Numbered from the stretch's first letter, positions 44,281-52,824 are shown. The stretch: 64,000 nt of DNA from G963663315 sp965208975 (GCA_965208975.1 CBDBQH010000003.1:62001-126000); one strand, 5' to 3'. Numbers and translations are program-made. The notes: generated by a model from the sequence alone, not told the origin.

Positions 44281-45995
44281 CCTCAATCCCCTGATAAATG
44301 CCTTGTGAGTGATTTTCACATGGGTGGTTGTGTTATGGGTGAGCCGGTCAGGGTCTCCAGCCGTCAGACGGGTCGAATCAACGTGCAAAATCTTCTTTGA
44401 GCCGTACTGTCGCCCTCTTGGAAACGCCAGATTTTCTGGTGCAGGCAAGTGAACCCCCACCGCCAGGCGGTGTTCGTCGATCCAGGGTGGATTCAGGCCG
44501 CGAAGCCCGACTTTAAGGAGGAGAGCGGGAACGGAAAGCACAAAGGTCTGTGGCTTCCAGTGTGACCATAGACTGGTACAGCCAGTCCAGCCGGAAGTTG
44601 TTCTTGGCAAAGCGCACACACAGTTGGCGGGCTTTGTGAACCAGATACGCCGCCGTTTGCATCACGTAACGGATGATCGGTCGGATGCCATGACGACGCG
44701 CCTTCTTCGGTAACGCCGTGTACTGTACCGCCCGCAGCAGAACCTGTGCAATCTGACCCAGGGCGTAGAAGGCCTGGTTGGCGCGGTAGCTCCGGCACGG
44801 TGGGTGATGCAGGTCCATGTCCCGCAACGGACCCTTGAAGGCGTTCTCCTGACCCTGCTTGCCCCGGTGACGAAGTACTAACTCTTTCAGGGGCAGATCG
44901 TTCCGAGACACCAGAATGACCGTATGACGCGGCGCCAAAAGAGTCTGGCCGTTCTGACTGTGGCATCGAACCACTACGTAATCCTGCGTCCGCTCCCAAC
45001 CACTCGGACGGTGCGTGGCAAAAATGGCTTCCTCCTCCATACCCATATCCGTCCACTCCGAATCAGGAAGACCTTCCAGTTGTTCCAGTATCGGCCTTTT
45101 CCAGCGGTCATTCGTCAGGCTGATCGAATAGTCCCAGCCCCGCTTCGCGCATTCACGAACCAGAGCGCCCTTATAATACGCATGGTCCGCCCGAAACCAG
45201 ACCGGCGCATCCTTTGGCAGCATCCCCGCCGTCCAATGCAGCAACTTGCGCCAGTTCTGCGTCACCCGTCCACCCCCCGGTTGCAACTGACCCGCCGACC
45301 ACAAGCCGCCTACAAACGTCCCGTGCAACCAGTAACCCCGGTTGCCGTTGTAGTCCTTCCCCGTCCGCTCAAACAAGTGTCCGTCTACCTCAATCCCCGT
45401 AGCATCCATGAACATCGGAACATATCCCTTCGTTTCTACCTCATGGGCAATGATGGACGGCGCGACCCGACCCGCGAATGCCACCGCTGCATGCCACAGC
45501 CCCTGGATGTCTGTAATATCCAACCGGGATAACCATTCCCCCGCGCGGCGCGACTCAGGAACCCAACGCAAGCCCAGAAGAAGACTCGCCGCCCGGTCTG
45601 ACCGCAACCCATCCAGGTCCGATAACGAACCATGACCACGCGCCAAACAAGCGATGATGGACCACAGAGTCTCCAGGTCCGAAGCGCCCCGATTGCGAAC
45701 CTTTACCGAAACCGCTCCGTCCAGAAGATCAAACAAACCAAACTGATGGGCAGTTCGAGCCAGTATGGAGGACCCACCAAAGGACGTCAAATCCAAATCC
45801 GTGAACTCAAAGGTTACCTTCGGAGGACGAACCTTCCGAATCTTCCTGGCGCGACCCTTCCCGTTCTTCCCCGCTTTTCGATGCTTTTTCATATCACTCA
45901 ACAGGTGAGTTTTCAGAAACCCTATTTTTCCATATAATCCCTTGATACCAAACACCTTTCAATCACCCAAAACTTCCCTTATCAGGGGATTGGGG
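44281..45995 (-). mobile_element. Insertion sequence, 1,715 bp, copy A (DDE transposase, IS1380/IS4-like)
   Basis: Delimited by imperfect 17-bp terminal inverted repeats (left cctcaatcccctgataa; right end is its complement with one mismatch) and 8-bp target duplications. It encodes one minus-strand transposase. About 230 bp at the left end (44281-44512) are non-coding. Copy B at 46004-47718 has the same length and appears identical. Confidence 0.88.
44513..45892 (-). CDS. IS transposase, copy A
   Basis: DDE transposase of 459 residues from ATG 45892 (an in-frame GTG at 45955 gives 480). Catalytic residues from the ATG: D163 in MFMDATGIE, D236 in WFRADHAYY and E349 in GKQGQENAFKG. The YRANQAFYALGQIAQVLLRAV-type helix near the end, quoted in part, is typical of the IS4/IS1380 superfamily. 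The very basic N-terminus (KKHRKAGKNGKGRARKIRK) suits DNA binding. Family placement is by motif only. The frame is intact. Confidence 0.88.
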   Translation of the reverse strand: MKKHRKAGKNGKGRARKIRKVRPPKVTFEFTDLDLTSFGGSSILARTAHQFGLFDLLDGAVSVKVRNRGASDLETLWSIIACLARGHGSLSDLDGLRSDRAASLLLGLRWVPESRRAGEWLSRLDITDIQGLWHAAVAFAGRVAPSIIAHEVETKGYVPMFMDATGIEVDGHLFERTGKDYNGNRGYWLHGTFVGGLWSAGQLQPGGGRVTQNWRKLLHWTAGMLPKDAPVWFRADHAYYKGALVRECAKRGWDYSISLTNDRWKRPILEQLEGLPDSEWTDMGMEEEAIFATHRPSGWERTQDYVVVRCHSQNGQTLLAPRHTVILVSRNDLPLKELVLRHRGKQGQENAFKGPLRDMDLHHPPCRSYRANQAFYALGQIAQVLLRAVQYTALPKKARRHGIRPIIRYVMQTAAYLVHKARQLCVRFAKNNFRLDWLYQSMVTLEATDLCAFRSRSPP

Positions 45996-46003
45996 GTCTG
46001 GAC
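45996..46003. repeat. 8-bp gtctggac between the two IS copies
   Basis: A single copy of the target duplication separates IS A and IS B, so each IS has an intact duplication on both sides. Confidence 0.85.
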
Positions 46004-47718
46004 CCTCAATCCCCTGATAAATGCCTTGTGAGTGATTTTCACATGGGTGGTTGTGTTATGGGTGAGCCGGTCAGGGTCTCCAGCCGTCAGACGGGTCGAA
46101 TCAACGTGCAAAATCTTCTTTGAGCCGTACTGTCGCCCTCTTGGAAACGCCAGATTTTCTGGTGCAGGCAAGTGAACCCCCACCGCCAGGCGGTGTTCGT
46201 CGATCCAGGGTGGATTCAGGCCGCGAAGCCCGACTTTAAGGAGGAGAGCGGGAACGGAAAGCACAAAGGTCTGTGGCTTCCAGTGTGACCATAGACTGGT
46301 ACAGCCAGTCCAGCCGGAAGTTGTTCTTGGCAAAGCGCACACACAGTTGGCGGGCTTTGTGAACCAGATACGCCGCCGTTTGCATCACGTAACGGATGAT
46401 CGGTCGGATGCCATGACGACGCGCCTTCTTCGGTAACGCCGTGTACTGTACCGCCCGCAGCAGAACCTGTGCAATCTGACCCAGGGCGTAGAAGGCCTGG
46501 TTGGCGCGGTAGCTCCGGCACGGTGGGTGATGCAGGTCCATGTCCCGCAACGGACCCTTGAAGGCGTTCTCCTGACCCTGCTTGCCCCGGTGACGAAGTA
46601 CTAACTCTTTCAGGGGCAGATCGTTCCGAGACACCAGAATGACCGTATGACGCGGCGCCAAAAGAGTCTGGCCGTTCTGACTGTGGCATCGAACCACTAC
46701 GTAATCCTGCGTCCGCTCCCAACCACTCGGACGGTGCGTGGCAAAAATGGCTTCCTCCTCCATACCCATATCCGTCCACTCCGAATCAGGAAGACCTTCC
46801 AGTTGTTCCAGTATCGGCCTTTTCCAGCGGTCATTCGTCAGGCTGATCGAATAGTCCCAGCCCCGCTTCGCGCATTCACGAACCAGAGCGCCCTTATAAT
46901 ACGCATGGTCCGCCCGAAACCAGACCGGCGCATCCTTTGGCAGCATCCCCGCCGTCCAATGCAGCAACTTGCGCCAGTTCTGCGTCACCCGTCCACCCCC
47001 CGGTTGCAACTGACCCGCCGACCACAAGCCGCCTACAAACGTCCCGTGCAACCAGTAACCCCGGTTGCCGTTGTAGTCCTTCCCCGTCCGCTCAAACAAG
47101 TGTCCGTCTACCTCAATCCCCGTAGCATCCATGAACATCGGAACATATCCCTTCGTTTCTACCTCATGGGCAATGATGGACGGCGCGACCCGACCCGCGA
47201 ATGCCACCGCTGCATGCCACAGCCCCTGGATGTCTGTAATATCCAACCGGGATAACCATTCCCCCGCGCGGCGCGACTCAGGAACCCAACGCAAGCCCAG
47301 AAGAAGACTCGCCGCCCGGTCTGACCGCAACCCATCCAGGTCCGATAACGAACCATGACCACGCGCCAAACAAGCGATGATGGACCACAGAGTCTCCAGG
47401 TCCGAAGCGCCCCGATTGCGAACCTTTACCGAAACCGCTCCGTCCAGAAGATCAAACAAACCAAACTGATGGGCAGTTCGAGCCAGTATGGAGGACCCAC
47501 CAAAGGACGTCAAATCCAAATCCGTGAACTCAAAGGTTACCTTCGGAGGACGAACCTTCCGAATCTTCCTGGCGCGACCCTTCCCGTTCTTCCCCGCTTT
47601 TCGATGCTTTTTCATATCACTCAACAGGTGAGTTTTCAGAAACCCTATTTTTCCATATAATCCCTTGATACCAAACACCTTTCAATCACCCAAAACTTCC
47701 CTTATCAGGGGATTGGGG
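46004..47718 (-). mobile_element. Insertion sequence, 1,715 bp, copy B
   Basis: Tandem, same-orientation copy of IS A, with the same terminal inverted repeats and length and no difference seen by eye. Such an arrangement can arise by insertion into the duplicated target or by unequal recombination between target copies, and may also be an assembly product of identical copies. Confidence 0.85.
46236..47615 (-). CDS. IS transposase, copy B
   Basis: Same 459-residue product as the copy A transposase, with the same D, D and E positions. Start chosen at ATG 47615 by analogy; GTG 47678 is also in frame. Intact, so the element may be active. Confidence 0.88.
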   Translation of the reverse strand: MKKHRKAGKNGKGRARKIRKVRPPKVTFEFTDLDLTSFGGSSILARTAHQFGLFDLLDGAVSVKVRNRGASDLETLWSIIACLARGHGSLSDLDGLRSDRAASLLLGLRWVPESRRAGEWLSRLDITDIQGLWHAAVAFAGRVAPSIIAHEVETKGYVPMFMDATGIEVDGHLFERTGKDYNGNRGYWLHGTFVGGLWSAGQLQPGGGRVTQNWRKLLHWTAGMLPKDAPVWFRADHAYYKGALVRECAKRGWDYSISLTNDRWKRPILEQLEGLPDSEWTDMGMEEEAIFATHRPSGWERTQDYVVVRCHSQNGQTLLAPRHTVILVSRNDLPLKELVLRHRGKQGQENAFKGPLRDMDLHHPPCRSYRANQAFYALGQIAQVLLRAVQYTALPKKARRHGIRPIIRYVMQTAAYLVHKARQLCVRFAKNNFRLDWLYQSMVTLEATDLCAFRSRSPP

Positions 47719-47726
47719 GTCTGGAC
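47719..47726. repeat. 8-bp target site duplication (gtctggac), right
   Basis: Right-hand duplication directly following IS B, where the interrupted mlrC-like sequence resumes. Confidence 0.85.
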
Positions 47727-48321
47727 CTGCGCGCCAATATCACCAACGCCATGTTGTATGATCCGCAGGTCGCCGCATTGGCCCATCAGTCCGGTATCGG
47801 GCAACGATTGAAGGTTCGGCTGGGGGCAAAATCCGGCTTCGCGGGCGTATTGCCCTATCATTGCACGGTTGATGTTGATGCGCTCGGCGACGGCCGCTTC
47901 ACCTGCACTGGCGAAATGTACCGGAATATCGAAGCGCAGCTTGGGCCAATGGCCCTGTTGCGAATCATCGACGCCGGCAGCGATGTCCGCGTGATTGTCA
48001 ATAGCGAACGAGCGCAATGTGTTGATCTTGCGATGCTCCGGCACCTTGGCGTCGAACCCACCGAACAACGCATACTCGCAATCAAAAGCGCCGTACACTT
48101 TCGCGCGGATTTTGATCCGATTGCGGCTGAAACACTGCTGGTCTGCGCTCCGGGAGCGCTGTCGTGCAAGCTCGAAGAATTGCCCTACCGCAATTTGCGG
48201 CCCGGTATCCGGGTCGCGCCAATGGCGTCGGCCACAGCCCCCCGCAAACCGGGGATCCGGTGATACAAGAGCCTGTCCCCGGCTTGACCGGGGAGCGCAG
48301 CCCGCCGGAATGAAGAGTCAC

Positions 48322-48349
48322 TTCAACTTTTTCTTAAAATAGTTATAAT
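48322..48349 (+). promoter_or_regulatory. candidate sigma-70 promoter of the phd-parE operon
   Basis: TTCAAC (48322-48327), a 16-bp spacer and a perfect TATAAT (48344-48349) lie 33 bp before the antitoxin ATG at 48382, in an AT-rich patch that contrasts with the GC-rich repeat before it. Antitoxin-toxin complexes usually repress their own promoter, and autoregulation is expected here. Confidence 0.5.
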
Positions 48350-48381
48350 AGCTACATTAATATTGCTTTTTTGGCATAAAC

Positions 48382-48678
48382 ATGAAAACCATCCCATCAC
48401 GAGAAGCACAAAACGCATTCGGTCACTTTCTGGATACTGTACAACGTGAGCCAGTCATGGTGACGAGAAGGAACCGCCCCGTCGGAGTCATGCTGTCGAT
48501 GGAAAACCTGCCAGCGCTCTTTGAGCTTGCTGACAATATGAGAGAGACCATCAAAGCTGGTGTCAAGGCCGGGCTGGCAGACGCTAAAGTCGAGAAAGGC
48601 CAGGCGCTTACCGATGACTACATAGCTGATTTAAAGCAGGAGTTGCAAGCAAGAATAAAAGCTGAAAGGAACGCATGA
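48382..48678 (+). CDS. Phd/YefM-family antitoxin
   Basis: 98 residues. The N-terminal Phd/YefM fold is recognisable: MKTIPSREAQNAFGHFLDTV, then EPVMVTRRNRPVGVMLSME. The C-terminal tail is the charged, helical toxin-binding part. Its stop overlaps the downstream toxin start as ATGA. It neutralises the ParE-like toxin and probably represses the operon. The pair lies in the cassette between the direct repeats, where it could stabilise the segment. Confidence 0.88.
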   Translation: MKTIPSREAQNAFGHFLDTVQREPVMVTRRNRPVGVMLSMENLPALFELADNMRETIKAGVKAGLADAKVEKGQALTDDYIADLKQELQARIKAERNA

Positions 48679-48992
48679 AGCATTATCGTGTGGAGGTCAT
48701 GCCCACTGCCAGAGAGGGACTGCTTGAAATCGGTGAATATATTGCTCTGGACAACCCGATTAGAGCGATAACGTTTATTGATGAGATAACGAACTCATTG
48801 AAAAAAACCTTATCCCTGTTTCCTCTTTCTGGAAAAGTTGCCGAAGATTTAGCGCTGAACGAAGAAATCAGGATGCTGCCCCATGGTAATTATGTCAGCT
48901 ATTACCGTGTCATAGAAAACGAACAGCTTGTAGAGATATTGTATGTTTTCAATGCCAGACGTGATATCCAGTCACTTATGATACAGATGTAA
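48675..48992 (+). CDS. RelE/ParE-family toxin
   Basis: 105 residues. YRVEVMPTAREGLLEIGEYIALDNPIRA and the C-terminal YYRVIENEQLVEILYVFNARRD fit the ParE fold, shown in separate pieces. ParE-type toxins poison gyrase, whereas RelE types cleave mRNA; the pattern here is closer to ParE. Start overlaps the antitoxin stop. The gene ends about 3 bp from the convergent broken ORF. Confidence 0.87.
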   Translation: MKHYRVEVMPTAREGLLEIGEYIALDNPIRAITFIDEITNSLKKTLSLFPLSGKVAEDLALNEEIRMLPHGNYVSYYRVIENEQLVEILYVFNARRDIQSLMIQM

Positions 48993-48994
48993 AC

Positions 48995-49358
48995 TTATAC
49001 GAATGGAGTCAATAATCCAGAGAACCTGTCTACCGTGTGTCGGACATATACGGCTTTCATTTCCTTGAAAAACCCAAGCTGATGAATGGGTCTTTTAACC
49101 TCTCTGGCGCCTTCAAGAAGCGTCATAATCTGTAAATCTACATCCGGAAAAAAGGACATCAGCGTATAGGTGGCATGATTGGCAACCGGACTTTTGAACG
49201 AAGGTTCGGTGTTCTTCCCTCCCGAAAATGTTTCCAACTGAAGCAGGCAACAAATCAGGTCCGGATACAACGTTTTCAGTAAATACATAGTTCTCTGTCT
49301 GTTTCTGAATACCCTGGACTACGGATGTATATTTTTCAATAATGCGATCAATCATCAC
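48995..49358 (-). pseudogene. Frameshifted ORF coupled to the methyltransferase, possibly a restriction enzyme remnant
   Basis: An ATG overlaps the methyltransferase stop (TGATG), suggesting a co-translated gene starting MIDRIIEKYTSVVQGIQKQTEN. The same frame soon becomes unconvincing, while the neighbouring frame reads protein-like (LKTLYPDLICCLLQLETF and on to VRHTVDRFSGLLTPFV). One frameshift near 49290 would join them into about 120 residues. Position suggests the partner endonuclease, but no nuclease motif is visible and the identity is a guess. Confidence 0.4.
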
Positions 49359-50551
49359 TCTAAAGTCTGTTGTACGGGGACCGATAATCTGTCAGTCGCT
49401 ATTCGGCAATAATCCTCTGATACATCAATTCCAAGATATTTGCGCTGGCGCTTCCTGGCCGACAAACAGGTGGTTCCAACGCCCGCAAACGGGTCAAGAA
49501 CCACATCCCCCTTGAAACTGAACAGCAATAAAATCCGGTTGGCAAGCTCTTCCGGGAACATGGCGGGATGACCAAACACTTTCATGTTTCGTTCTGGCGC
49601 TATGGACCATTTTCCGACAACCCACTTCTTGAAAGAATCCGCATCAATGTCGGCATCTTCTGTTTTCCCTTTCTTCTTGAGATCACCCTTGCAAAACACC
49701 TCGACAAACTCCCAGGTGTATTTCAAATACGGGCTGGACGGGCTTTTCCAGCTCCCCCATGCCGTATATTTGCAGTTATAATTATTTTTCTCCCACAATA
49801 TTTCTCCCTTCCAGATCATCTTCTTCTCCATTAAATGATTGGAAATAATATGATGACTGGGTATGTAATCCGAAAATAGCGGCTGAACATTAACAATCAA
49901 GCGACCGCCATACTTCAATACGCGAATACACTCATCCAGTATTTTGAACAATTTCTGAAAATATGCTTCCCAGTCAACCGCGTCATTGGATGTTCCTCCG
50001 TATTGCAACCCGAAATTGTATGGTGGCGAAGTGAATACCAGGTCAATGCAGTTATCGGGAAGTTGTCCCAGAACATCTGCGCTGTCCCCGCATACAATCT
50101 GATTTTGAAATCCGGGCGGCAGAGAATTTTCATGCGTCTGAAAATCATGATCATTCGCATAGTAATGCTTGCCTCTGCGAACCTCCTTCTCTTTTCTGTC
50201 GGCCACCTTTCTTTCCTTGTTGTACCCCACATAAAGGCGCTTCTCTCCCTTGAGTCCGTAACTTCCAATCTCTTGGACCGTTTCCTGAATATTCCTGCAA
50301 AAACTCTTGATTGTCGTTGAGCCCCCATTCAAATTGGTAGATAACTTTTCCAGGGTATCTTCCAAATGAGTCATGGAAAGCTCTCGTATCCACAATTCAA
50401 AAAAGTCATTCTGGTTATGAAACAATCTGAGCTCGTTGGGCCCAAAATTGTTGTTCACCGAATCCAGAAATTCCTGGAGCGCCGCATTCGGCGGCATCGT
50501 ACCAGGAAACTGTAATTCAATCCGCCTGTAATTTTCAATCTGCATATACAA
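49355..50551 (-). CDS. DNA (N4-cytosine or N6-adenine) methyltransferase, beta-class order
   Basis: 398 residues. Catalytic motif TSPPYN (174-179) precedes the AdoMet-binding motif DPFAGVGTT (353-361), the beta-class circular order. NCIDLVFTSPPY and KYLGIDVSEDYC fit type II modification enzymes. An N-terminal extension of about 150 residues is unusual and not recognised. It lies in the cassette flanked by 695-bp direct repeats, with a broken downstream ORF. Whether it is an orphan or part of a decayed restriction-modification system cannot be settled here. Confidence 0.87.
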   Translation of the reverse strand: MYMQIENYRRIELQFPGTMPPNAALQEFLDSVNNNFGPNELRLFHNQNDFFELWIRELSMTHLEDTLEKLSTNLNGGSTTIKSFCRNIQETVQEIGSYGLKGEKRLYVGYNKERKVADRKEKEVRRGKHYYANDHDFQTHENSLPPGFQNQIVCGDSADVLGQLPDNCIDLVFTSPPYNFGLQYGGTSNDAVDWEAYFQKLFKILDECIRVLKYGGRLIVNVQPLFSDYIPSHHIISNHLMEKKMIWKGEILWEKNNYNCKYTAWGSWKSPSSPYLKYTWEFVEVFCKGDLKKKGKTEDADIDADSFKKWVVGKWSIAPERNMKVFGHPAMFPEELANRILLLFSFKGDVVLDPFAGVGTTCLSARKRQRKYLGIDVSEDYCRIATDRLSVPVQQTLE

Positions 50552-50594
50552 TACCCCATCTTCTCCTGATCAGCAGGAGCCTGTTTACTCTCAG

Positions 50595-50626
50595 CATTCG
50601 GTCAATCGAACATTCGGTCAATCGAA
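50595..50626. repeat. two tandem 16-bp units (cattcggtcaatcgaa)
   Basis: Two exact copies directly in front of the right-hand direct repeat; the second runs into the hipA-like remnant at 50627. It probably arose during formation of the junction. Confidence 0.65.
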
Positions 50627-50688
50627 CATTTGCTTCAACGGCGGTTCCGGCATATTATCACACAAGCCCGGATTGAATTCATCAGACA
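50616..50688 (+). pseudogene. 3' remnant of a second hipA-like kinase gene (copy 2)
   Basis: Reads SIEHLLQRRFRHIITQARIEF, homologous to the C-terminus of the intact kinase at 41909-42922 and nearly identical to the remnant at 44079-44155. Fused out of frame to the mlrC-like fragment. Confidence 0.6.
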
Positions 50689-51323
50689 GACGCGGTCTAT
50701 CTTGATTTGCACGGCGCCATGGTGGTGGAAAGCTTCGAAGACGGCGAAGGTGAATTATTGTGCCGTGTGAGGGCGGTGACCGGACCGGATATGCCGCTGG
50801 TCGTGAGTCTGGACCTGCGCGCCAATATCACCAACGCCATGTTGTATGATCCGCAGGTCGCCGCATTGGCCCATCAGTCCGGTATCGGGCAACAATTGAA
50901 GGTTCGGCTGGGGGTAAAATCCGGCTTCGCGGGCGTATTGCCCTATCATTGCACGGTTGATGTTGATGCGCTCGGCGACGGCCGCTTCACCTGCACTGGC
51001 GAAATGTACCGGAATATCGAAGCGCAGCTTGGGCCAATGGCTCTGTTGCGAATCATCGACGCCGGCAGCGATGTCCGCGTGATTGTCAATAGCGAACGAG
51101 CGCAATGTGTTGATCTTGCGATGCTCCGGCACCTTGGCGTCGAACCCACCGAACAACGCATACTCGCAATCAAAAGCGCCGTACACTTTCGCGCGGATTT
51201 TGATCCGATTGCGGCTGAAACACTGCTGGTCTGCGCGCCGGGAGCGCTGTCGTGCAAGCTCGAAGAAGTGCCCTACCGCAATTTGCGGCCCGGTATCCGC
51301 GTCGCGCCAATGGCGCCAGCCAC
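50627..51323. repeat. about 697-bp direct repeat, right copy (no IS)
   Basis: Near-identical to the left copy (44097-48235 minus IS). It represents the uninterrupted, pre-insertion state of the IS target and therefore defines the IS ends and the 8-bp duplication. Confidence 0.8.
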
Positions 51324-51327
51324 CTGA
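50689..51327 (+). pseudogene. Internally deleted mlrC-like gene (copy 2)
   Basis: Continuous version of the fragment at 44155-48263: DAVYLDLHGAMVV, then VVSLDLRANITNAMLYDPQ and the C-terminal domain ending LRPGIRVAPMAPAT and stop. An ORF from ATG 50707 gives 206 residues. The jump from RANIT to NAMLYDPQ omits a large part of the N-terminal domain without breaking the frame. The family's upstream 100-plus residues are also missing, so it is scored as a pseudogene. Confidence 0.72.
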
Positions 51328-51374
51328 ATCGTCATTGACAGAGCCTGCACACAGCTGTTCTGGTACGACATCAG

Positions 51375-51405
51375 CGGGCGACCCAGAGGGTCGCCCCTAC
51401 ACATC
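51375..51405. repeat. GC-rich hairpin repeat, GGGCGACC type
   Basis: gggcgaccc-agag-ggtcgcccctacacatcg: perfect short stem. It matches the copy at 53653. Part of the 339-bp gene-free gap 51328-51666, which contains only repeats. Confidence 0.7.
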
Positions 51406-51450
51406 GTTTACGGCGCCCACATATCGGACATCGGCCCGGTTCCCACCCGT

Positions 51451-51483
51451 CATCGTAGGGGCGGGTCACTGTGCCCGCCCGCA
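51451..51483. repeat. GC-rich hairpin repeat, GTAGGGGCGGGT type
   Basis: catcgtaggggcgggt, loop cactg, gcccgcccgcaac. Intact stem, same family as 200-229. Confidence 0.75.
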
Positions 51484-51666
51484 ACCGGCGCTACAGGAAC
51501 AAACCACCGTGCCTGTCCATCCCGATACAGGGCAGATGACGGGAACCGGATAATTCATTTGCTCTCTACAGCAGCAGCGCTTGACGGAGCGGATGAAAAT
51601 CGGATTGGTTTAGGGTAACATCCTGTCACGGCAAGCCTTGCCGTCTTTTAATGAAATGTCCGGGCT

Positions 51667-52824
51667 ATGCCTGATCTCGAAACGACCCTGAAGACCGCAA
51701 TACGCAACCTCCGCTCTGGTAATCTGGAGCGAGAAGAAAATGTCAAGATTGCGGTGATCCTGCCGATCCTGGACGCTCTGGGCTGGAATTTCGCCGATCC
51801 CGACTCTTTGCGGCCCGAGTATCCGGCAGGTCCGGGCCGCGTTGACTACGCGCTGCTCTGTCATGGCCGCCCGCTGGTATTTGTCGAAGCCAAGCGGCGC
51901 GGAGCCGTTGGTGTCAGGGCCGAGGCGCAACTCTTTGACTACGCAGCCAATAACGGGGTTCCTCTGCTCGTGCTGAGCGACGGTCTGCGCTGGGATTTCT
52001 ACCTCAGCATGGCCGACGGCCGACCGGAGGAACGATGTTTCGACCGTCTCGAACTGCGTGATGAAGACTCCGTTTCGCAATATGCCAGGACGCTGGAATC
52101 CTGCCTTCACAAACAGAAGGTGACTTCAGGAGAAGCCCGGCGTGGCGCGGAATATCGCCTGGAGGATGAGCGTTCCTCAAAGAGAGCCTGGCAGGCGATG
52201 CCGGATGCCTGGAACGCCCTGTTGGACGAACCCGACGAACTGCTGTGCGAACTACTGACGGACAAGGTTGAGGAACGGAGCGGAGTCAAGCCACGGCCAG
52301 CCGATGTCGAGGAGTTTCTGCGGCGCTTCCTGGTGGCTCCGCCATCTTCAATGCCGGAAATTCGCCAATCCGGCAATGCGGGTGGTAATCGGCAAGTTAC
52401 AACGGCTGCGGTGTCTTCGGTATCTTCAGTACCGCCAACAGAAGCAACCGAGCGCGGAGAGAACCTTCAAGACATCGTGAAAGACCTCATGCGCTGTGTC
52501 CTGGAAGATTTCCCCGGAACGCTGGACGAGAACGCGATCAATCATCTGGAGAGCGCAAAGAACCCCCTGGGCCTGAAGATCGGTAATCTTGAGTTGATTC
52601 GGAAAGTCGCGAAAGGGAGGTATGTCGGACACCACAATCGGTACTGGAAACATCCCTTCGCCGGACGCTGGTATGTCTGTGCACAATGGTGGAGACAAGA
52701 TCATCGCCATAATGCCAGAAAATTGTCGATATGGGTCAGTTCGCTTATTGCAGACACCGAAGACCCCAGGGCCAGAGGCCGCCTGCAAGATATTCTGAAC
52801 CGGCTTTCTGCCTGGGGAGAATAA
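51667..52824 (+). CDS. Type I restriction HsdR-N-like (HSDR_N_2) PD-(D/E)XK protein, orphan
   Basis: 385 residues. The first 150 residues match the N-terminal nuclease domain of type I restriction R subunits: VILPILDALGWNF, then D60 in GRVDYALL and E74-A-K76 in VFVEAKRRG, forming the PD-(D/E)XK core. There is no helicase part and no hsdM or hsdS nearby. The C-terminal 110 residues (LELIRKVAKGRYVGHHNRYW, W-rich) are not recognised. Such stand-alone proteins are common in accessory regions and their function is mostly unknown. Confidence 0.78.
   Translation: MPDLETTLKTAIRNLRSGNLEREENVKIAVILPILDALGWNFADPDSLRPEYPAGPGRVDYALLCHGRPLVFVEAKRRGAVGVRAEAQLFDYAANNGVPLLVLSDGLRWDFYLSMADGRPEERCFDRLELRDEDSVSQYARTLESCLHKQKVTSGEARRGAEYRLEDERSSKRAWQAMPDAWNALLDEPDELLCELLTDKVEERSGVKPRPADVEEFLRRFLVAPPSSMPEIRQSGNAGGNRQVTTAAVSSVSSVPPTEATERGENLQDIVKDLMRCVLEDFPGTLDENAINHLESAKNPLGLKIGNLELIRKVAKGRYVGHHNRYWKHPFAGRWYVCAQWWRQDHRHNARKLSIWVSSLIADTEDPRARGRLQDILNRLSAWGE

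Larger units (their letters stand above)
44097..48235. repeat. about 693-bp direct repeat, left copy (interrupted by two IS copies)
   Basis: After removing the IS insertions and one TSD copy each (44281-47726), 44097-44280 plus 47727-48235 is about 693 bp and nearly identical to 50627-51323 (few substitutions and one 4-bp difference). It consists of the hipA-like 3' remnant and an internally deleted mlrC-like gene. The two copies flank the phd-parE and methyltransferase genes. Confidence 0.8.
44155..48263 (+). pseudogene. Internally deleted mlrC-like gene, split by tandem IS (copy 1)
   Basis: The first part (44155-44280) reads DAVYLDLHGAMVVESFEDGE and on to VVSLD, from the MlrC N-terminal domain. 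The second part (47727-48263) reads MLYDPQVAALAHQSG through PYRNLRPGIRVAPMA, from the C-terminal domain. Joined as in copy 2, the sequence skips most of the N-terminal domain's second half, so the gene was already deleted before the IS arrived. MlrC-type proteins are about 490-500 residues; this one cannot be functional. Confidence 0.75.

Noticed and set aside
44924..45532. Plus-strand ORF inside the IS (repeated at 46647-47255)
   Set aside because: Antisense shadow of the transposase, duplicated only because the IS is duplicated; no domain visible.
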